A stretch of DNA of 8,991 bases. Source: Clostridiaceae bacterium. GTDB taxonomy: Bacteria > Bacillota > Clostridia > Oscillospirales > QAMX01. Below the pieces are notes generated by a model. It searched no databases, was not told the DNA's origin, and worked only from the letters and a program-made list of their open reading frames with translations. Position numbers and translations under genes: made by a program. Numbering within the stretch: position 1 is the first letter of the stretch; every line of letters begins with the position of its first letter. The stretch covers positions 1 to 8,991 of the forward strand of contig JAEDGJ010000097.1 of NCBI GenBank assembly GCA_016297585.1, in the 5' to 3' direction. Of this stretch, positions 6,316-8,991 are shown piece by piece.

Positions 6316-7227
6316 ATGGATATGACGACAGGGATAGTCACAATCGATAAGCCAGAGGGGCTGACGTCGCAGGGCGTCGTCGGCCGGGTGCGGCGGCTGT
6401 TTGAGCAGAAAAGCGTCGGACACGGCGGGACGCTCGATCCGATGGCGACGGGCGTGCTGCCGGTCTTCCTCGGACGCGCGACGCGCGCGTCGTCCTATGC
6501 GCTCGAGGGGGATAAGACCTACGCGGCGCGCTTCCGCTTCGGCATTTCGACCGATACGCAGGATATAACCGGGCGAACGCTCGCCGTCTGCGCCCGCATC
6601 CCGGCGCGGGACGAGATCGCCGCCGTGCTGCCGCGCTTTACGGGCGAGATTTCCCAGGTGCCGCCGATGTATTCCGCGATCCAGAAGGACGGACAGCGGC
6701 TCTACGATCTTGCGCGGCGGGGCATCGAGGTGGAACGGGAGGCGCGGCGTGTCGTCATCCATGCGCTGAAGACCCTTTCCGCGGACGAGTCCCCGTTCGG
6801 TGAGGCGGGGGAGGACGAGCTGGACGTCGTCGTGACCTGCTCGAAGGGGACGTACATCCGCACCCTCTGCGCCGACATCGGGGACGCGCTGGGCTGCGGC
6901 GCGGCGATGGCGGCGCTGCGGCGGCTGAAAACGGGCGCCTTTACGCTGGAAAATGCTTATACGCTCGATGCTTTGGAAAAAATGAAGGAAAACGGCACGC
7001 TCGGAGAGGCGGTCAGGCCGTGCGACCTGCTGTTTGCGGAGCTGCCCGCGCTGACGCTGGACGCGGAAGGCGAGGCGCGGATCCGGCGGGGCGCGCCGGT
7101 GTATCTGATGCGTCCGGCGGGGCGGTACCGGCTGTACGGGCCCGCGGGCGGATTTTTGGGGCTCGGCGCCGTGCGGGAGACCGACCGGCGGCCGGAGCTG
7201 ATGATTGAGAAGGGTATGATGGAATGA
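6316..7227 (+). CDS. truB: tRNA pseudouridine(55) synthase TruB
   Basis: 303-residue cytoplasmic enzyme that isomerises uridine 55 in the T arm of tRNAs to pseudouridine. It shows IDKPEGLTS (residues 10-18), the catalytic loop GHGGTLDPMATGVLP with Asp41 as the nucleophile, KTY with Tyr69, VPPMYSAIQKDG (115-126) and SKGTYIRTL (176-184). A C-terminal RNA-binding extension follows, with RIRRGAPVY and GPAGGFLGLG segments. Length is normal for the family. The ATG at 6316 places the IDKPEG motif at the usual distance from the N-terminus; the ribosome site is weak (a GGATAGG-like run a few bases upstream), and an alternative ATG lies two codons later. The frame extends upstream to 6172, but that overlaps the promoter. 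The stop overlaps the ribF start in ATGA, so the genes are co-transcribed and probably translationally coupled. Confidence 0.95.
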   Translation: MDMTTGIVTIDKPEGLTSQGVVGRVRRLFEQKSVGHGGTLDPMATGVLPVFLGRATRASSYALEGDKTYAARFRFGISTDTQDITGRTLAVCARIPARDEIAAVLPRFTGEISQVPPMYSAIQKDGQRLYDLARRGIEVEREARRVVIHALKTLSADESPFGEAGEDELDVVVTCSKGTYIRTLCADIGDALGCGAAMAALRRLKTGAFTLENAYTLDALEKMKENGTLGEAVRPCDLLFAELPALTLDAEGEARIRRGAPVYLMRPAGRYRLYGPAGGFLGLGAVRETDRRPELMIEKGMME

Positions 7228-8111
7228 GCGGCGGAAGAATGGCGGTGGCGCTCGGCTTTTTCGACGGCGTCCACCGGGCGCATCGGGAGGTGCTTTCCCG
7301 GGCGCGCAGCTTTGCCGGGACGCATTCTATGACCGCGGCGGCGGTGACGTTCGACCGGCATCCGGCGGCGGTGCTGGCCGGAGAACCGGAGCGGCTCGTG
7401 CAGACGCTCGACGACCGCATCGCGGCGCTGCGGCGGGACGGCGGGATGGACGAGGTGATCGTCCTGCCGTTTACCGACGCGCTGCGGACGATGCCGTGGC
7501 AGGATTTTGCGGAAAAGGTGCTGCTCGGGCGCTTCGGCGCGGGCTTTGTCTCGGTGGGCTACGATTACCGCTTCGGCTACCGCGGCGAAGGCGACGCGGA
7601 AAAGCTCCGGCAGGCGATGGAGCCGCACGGCGTGCCGGTATGCGTGGTCGGACGGATCGACGACGGCGACGGCGAGGCCTGCGGGACGCGCACGCTGCGC
7701 CGGCAGATCGCCGAGGGACAGGTGCGGCGCGCGGGAGAGCTGATGGGCCGGCCGTTTTCCTTTGAAGGGGAGGTCGTCCACGGCAAGGGGCTCGGGCATA
7801 CGCTCGGATTTCCGACGATGAACGTGCAGCTGCCGCCGGAGCTCGTGCTGCCGAGGCCCGGCGTCTACGTCGCGACGGTGACGATCGGCGGGACGGTCTA
7901 TCCGGCGGTGACGAACGTTTCGCCGGCGGGATTGACGGAGAGCTTCGTCTTCTCCTATTCGGAGGACGCGTACGGAAAGCGCATCCGCGTGTCTCTTCTC
8001 GACTACGTCCGCCCGATGCGGAAATTTGAGTCGCTTGGTGAGCTGACGGCGCAGGTGATGTCCGACAAGGGCACGGCATCGGCGTGGTTTGAACGGGAAA
8101 AAACAGAATAA
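7224..8111 (+). CDS. ribF: Bifunctional riboflavin kinase/FMN adenylyltransferase, divergent RibF
   Basis: 295-residue cytoplasmic enzyme expected to phosphorylate riboflavin to FMN and adenylate FMN to FAD. The N-terminal adenylyltransferase module shows GFFDGVHRAH (11-20) and TFDRHP (42-47). The C-terminal kinase module shows VVHGKGLGHTLGFPTMN (184-200), PGVYVATV, a conserved Glu239, YGKRI and a final KFESLGELTAQ segment. Several motifs are unusual: HRAH replaces HxGH; the usual SSTxIR is represented by TRTLRR (155-160); PTMN replaces PTAN; and the usual NIGxRPTF loop is NVSPAGLTE (231-239). The family call is firm, but activity of each half is not certain. The start at 7224 overlaps the truB stop by 4 bases; Met6 (7239), preceded by GGAAG, is a possible alternative start. 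The truB-ribF order is common in bacteria and supports the call. Confidence 0.85.
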   Translation: MSGGRMAVALGFFDGVHRAHREVLSRARSFAGTHSMTAAAVTFDRHPAAVLAGEPERLVQTLDDRIAALRRDGGMDEVIVLPFTDALRTMPWQDFAEKVLLGRFGAGFVSVGYDYRFGYRGEGDAEKLRQAMEPHGVPVCVVGRIDDGDGEACGTRTLRRQIAEGQVRRAGELMGRPFSFEGEVVHGKGLGHTLGFPTMNVQLPPELVLPRPGVYVATVTIGGTVYPAVTNVSPAGLTESFVFSYSEDAYGKRIRVSLLDYVRPMRKFESLGELTAQVMSDKGTASAWFEREKTE

Positions 8112-8112
8112 T

Positions 8113-8128
8113 CGGCTCGTCTGAGCCG
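8113..8128 (+). other. Small hairpin between ribF and the next gene
   Basis: CGGCTC (8113-8118) pairs with GAGCCG (8123-8128) around a GTCT loop, starting two bases after the ribF stop. No T tract follows, so it is not a standard terminator. It lies just upstream of the ribosome site of the next gene and could stabilise or punctuate the polycistronic mRNA. Confidence 0.4.
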
Positions 8129-8145
8129 GGAAAGGCGGCAAAAAG

Positions 8146-8985
8146 ATGCTTCCGACTACCGAATTTCTGGGGAAAACCGTTTCCCGACTGACAATCGGCG
8201 ACAACCCGACGAACGGGCACTCGTACATTCCGGACATTGTGACCCGGGAGGAGATGCTCGCGTATTACACCGAGGAAAAGCTGATTGAGCAGCTTTTCCG
8301 GGCGGAGCAGCTCGGGTATACGGTCTGGCAGCCGCTGGCGTCGGAATTTTCGATGCGGGCGCTCCTGCATTACCGGGCGCGCGGCGGGAAGCTGGACGTG
8401 ATCTTCCAGACGCATGTGCCGGTGGATTTCGAGGTCAACATCCGGCAGATCCTGCCATTCCGGCCGCTGGGCGTCTATCATCAGGGCACCTCCGCCGACG
8501 GGCTTTTCGAGGCGGGCAAAAAGGACGTCGTGCGCGACCGCATCCGGTATATGCAGTCTCTCGGGCTCAAGGCCGGCTTTGCGACCCATGTCCCGGAGCA
8601 CATCCTGATCGCCGAGGACGAGGGCTGGGGCGCGGACTTCTACATGGCGTGCCTGCAGAACACCCGCAAGCGCGGCGGCGAGGCCAGCACGACCGTGACC
8701 GGCAAGACCCGCAAGGACATCGAGTTCTATCCGGAGGACCGTCCCGAGATGCTGAAGGTCATCGCGTCCGTTCCGACGCCGGTGATCGCGTACAAGATCT
8801 TCGCCGGGGGACAGATCTTCCGCGGCAAGACCCCGGAGGAATGCACCCTTGCGGCCGAGGAAGCGATGCGCGAGGTCTACGGTGCGATCAAGCCCGGCGA
8901 CATCGCGACGGTCGGCATCTTCCAGCGGGATAAGGATCAGCTTGCAGAAAACGCGGCGCTGCTCGGGCGCGTGCTCGGCCGGTGA
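8146..8985 (+). CDS. Conserved uncharacterised protein, TIM-barrel/aldo-keto-reductase-like
   Basis: 279-residue soluble protein without signal peptide or membrane segment. The start KTVSRLTIGDNPTNGHSY (residues 10-27) resembles the first strand of aldo-keto-reductase-like barrels (VSRLxLGxNP). Further strand-end motifs follow at regular intervals: FQTHVP (87-92), GVYHQGT (109-115), THVPEH (147-152), DFYMACLQN (164-172), YKIFAGGQ (216-223) and VGIFQRDKDQ (256-265). The repeating hydrophobic-strand-plus-His/polar pattern suggests a (beta/alpha)8 barrel. Similar proteins, as I recall, are annotated hypothetical or aldo/keto reductase in Planctomycetes and Lentisphaerae; this is from memory and unverified. 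I do not see a confident AKR catalytic Asp-Tyr-Lys-His set, so an NAD(P)H oxidoreductase role is not established. The ATG at 8146 follows AAAGGCGG about eight bases upstream. It starts 34 bases after ribF with no terminator between, so it is probably in the same operon. It ends in TGA six bases before the window end. Confidence 0.8.
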   Translation: MLPTTEFLGKTVSRLTIGDNPTNGHSYIPDIVTREEMLAYYTEEKLIEQLFRAEQLGYTVWQPLASEFSMRALLHYRARGGKLDVIFQTHVPVDFEVNIRQILPFRPLGVYHQGTSADGLFEAGKKDVVRDRIRYMQSLGLKAGFATHVPEHILIAEDEGWGADFYMACLQNTRKRGGEASTTVTGKTRKDIEFYPEDRPEMLKVIASVPTPVIAYKIFAGGQIFRGKTPEECTLAAEEAMREVYGAIKPGDIATVGIFQRDKDQLAENAALLGRVLGR

Positions 8986-8991
8986 CGCGAA

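Noticed and set aside
6151..6762. Upstream extension of the feoA frame to about 286 codons.
   Set aside because: It runs antisense to truB and its promoter. The FeoA similarity begins exactly at the ATG at 6150, with AGGAGA upstream.
8113..8128. Terminator between ribF and the next gene.
   Set aside because: The 6-bp stem is real but is followed by GGAAAGG rather than a T tract, so it should not end transcription.

Overview
The window looks like a stretch of chromosome from an endospore-forming, G+C-rich member of the Clostridia. The evidence is a SpoIIE-type sporulation phosphatase, sigma-A-like promoters, strong Shine-Dalgarno sites, U-tract terminators and mostly G/C-ending codons. I see no insertion sequence, integrase, CRISPR array, tRNA or rRNA. 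Most of it is housekeeping and metal-homeostasis DNA rather than a mobile or defence island.

Layout. Bases 2-1033 (+) hold the 3' end of spoIIE. Bases 1034-1370 are a regulatory leader without a gene. It has a weak terminator, an extended -10 promoter, a yybP-ykoY type (manganese) riboswitch, a terminator that shares bases with the riboswitch closing helix, and a second strong hairpin that buries the ribosome binding site of the next gene. Bases 1371-4001 (+) encode a P2A (SERCA-like) cation-transporting P-type ATPase, predicted to export Mn2+ and/or Ca2+. A bidirectional terminator at 4014-4062 separates it from a convergent minus-strand operon, feoA (6150-5902) followed by feoB (5905-4073), for ferrous iron uptake. 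Bases 6151-6315 are the divergent intergenic region, with a near-consensus promoter firing rightward. The rightward operon is truB (6316-7227), ribF (7224-8111, overlapping truB by 4 bases) and an uncharacterised TIM-barrel-like gene (8146-8985).

How the parts work together. The left half pairs a probable Mn2+-induced exporter with a ferrous iron importer in convergent orientation, which fits Fe/Mn balance although no common regulator is visible. The right half is the common bacterial truB-ribF pair (tRNA pseudouridine-55 synthesis and FMN/FAD synthesis) extended by a gene of unknown function.

Most worth a second look: the two-stage leader of the ATPase gene, the complete SERCA-like ion-site residues behind a manganese riboswitch, the unusual motifs in RibF, and the uncharacterised last gene. 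I did not find a clearly new multi-gene system.
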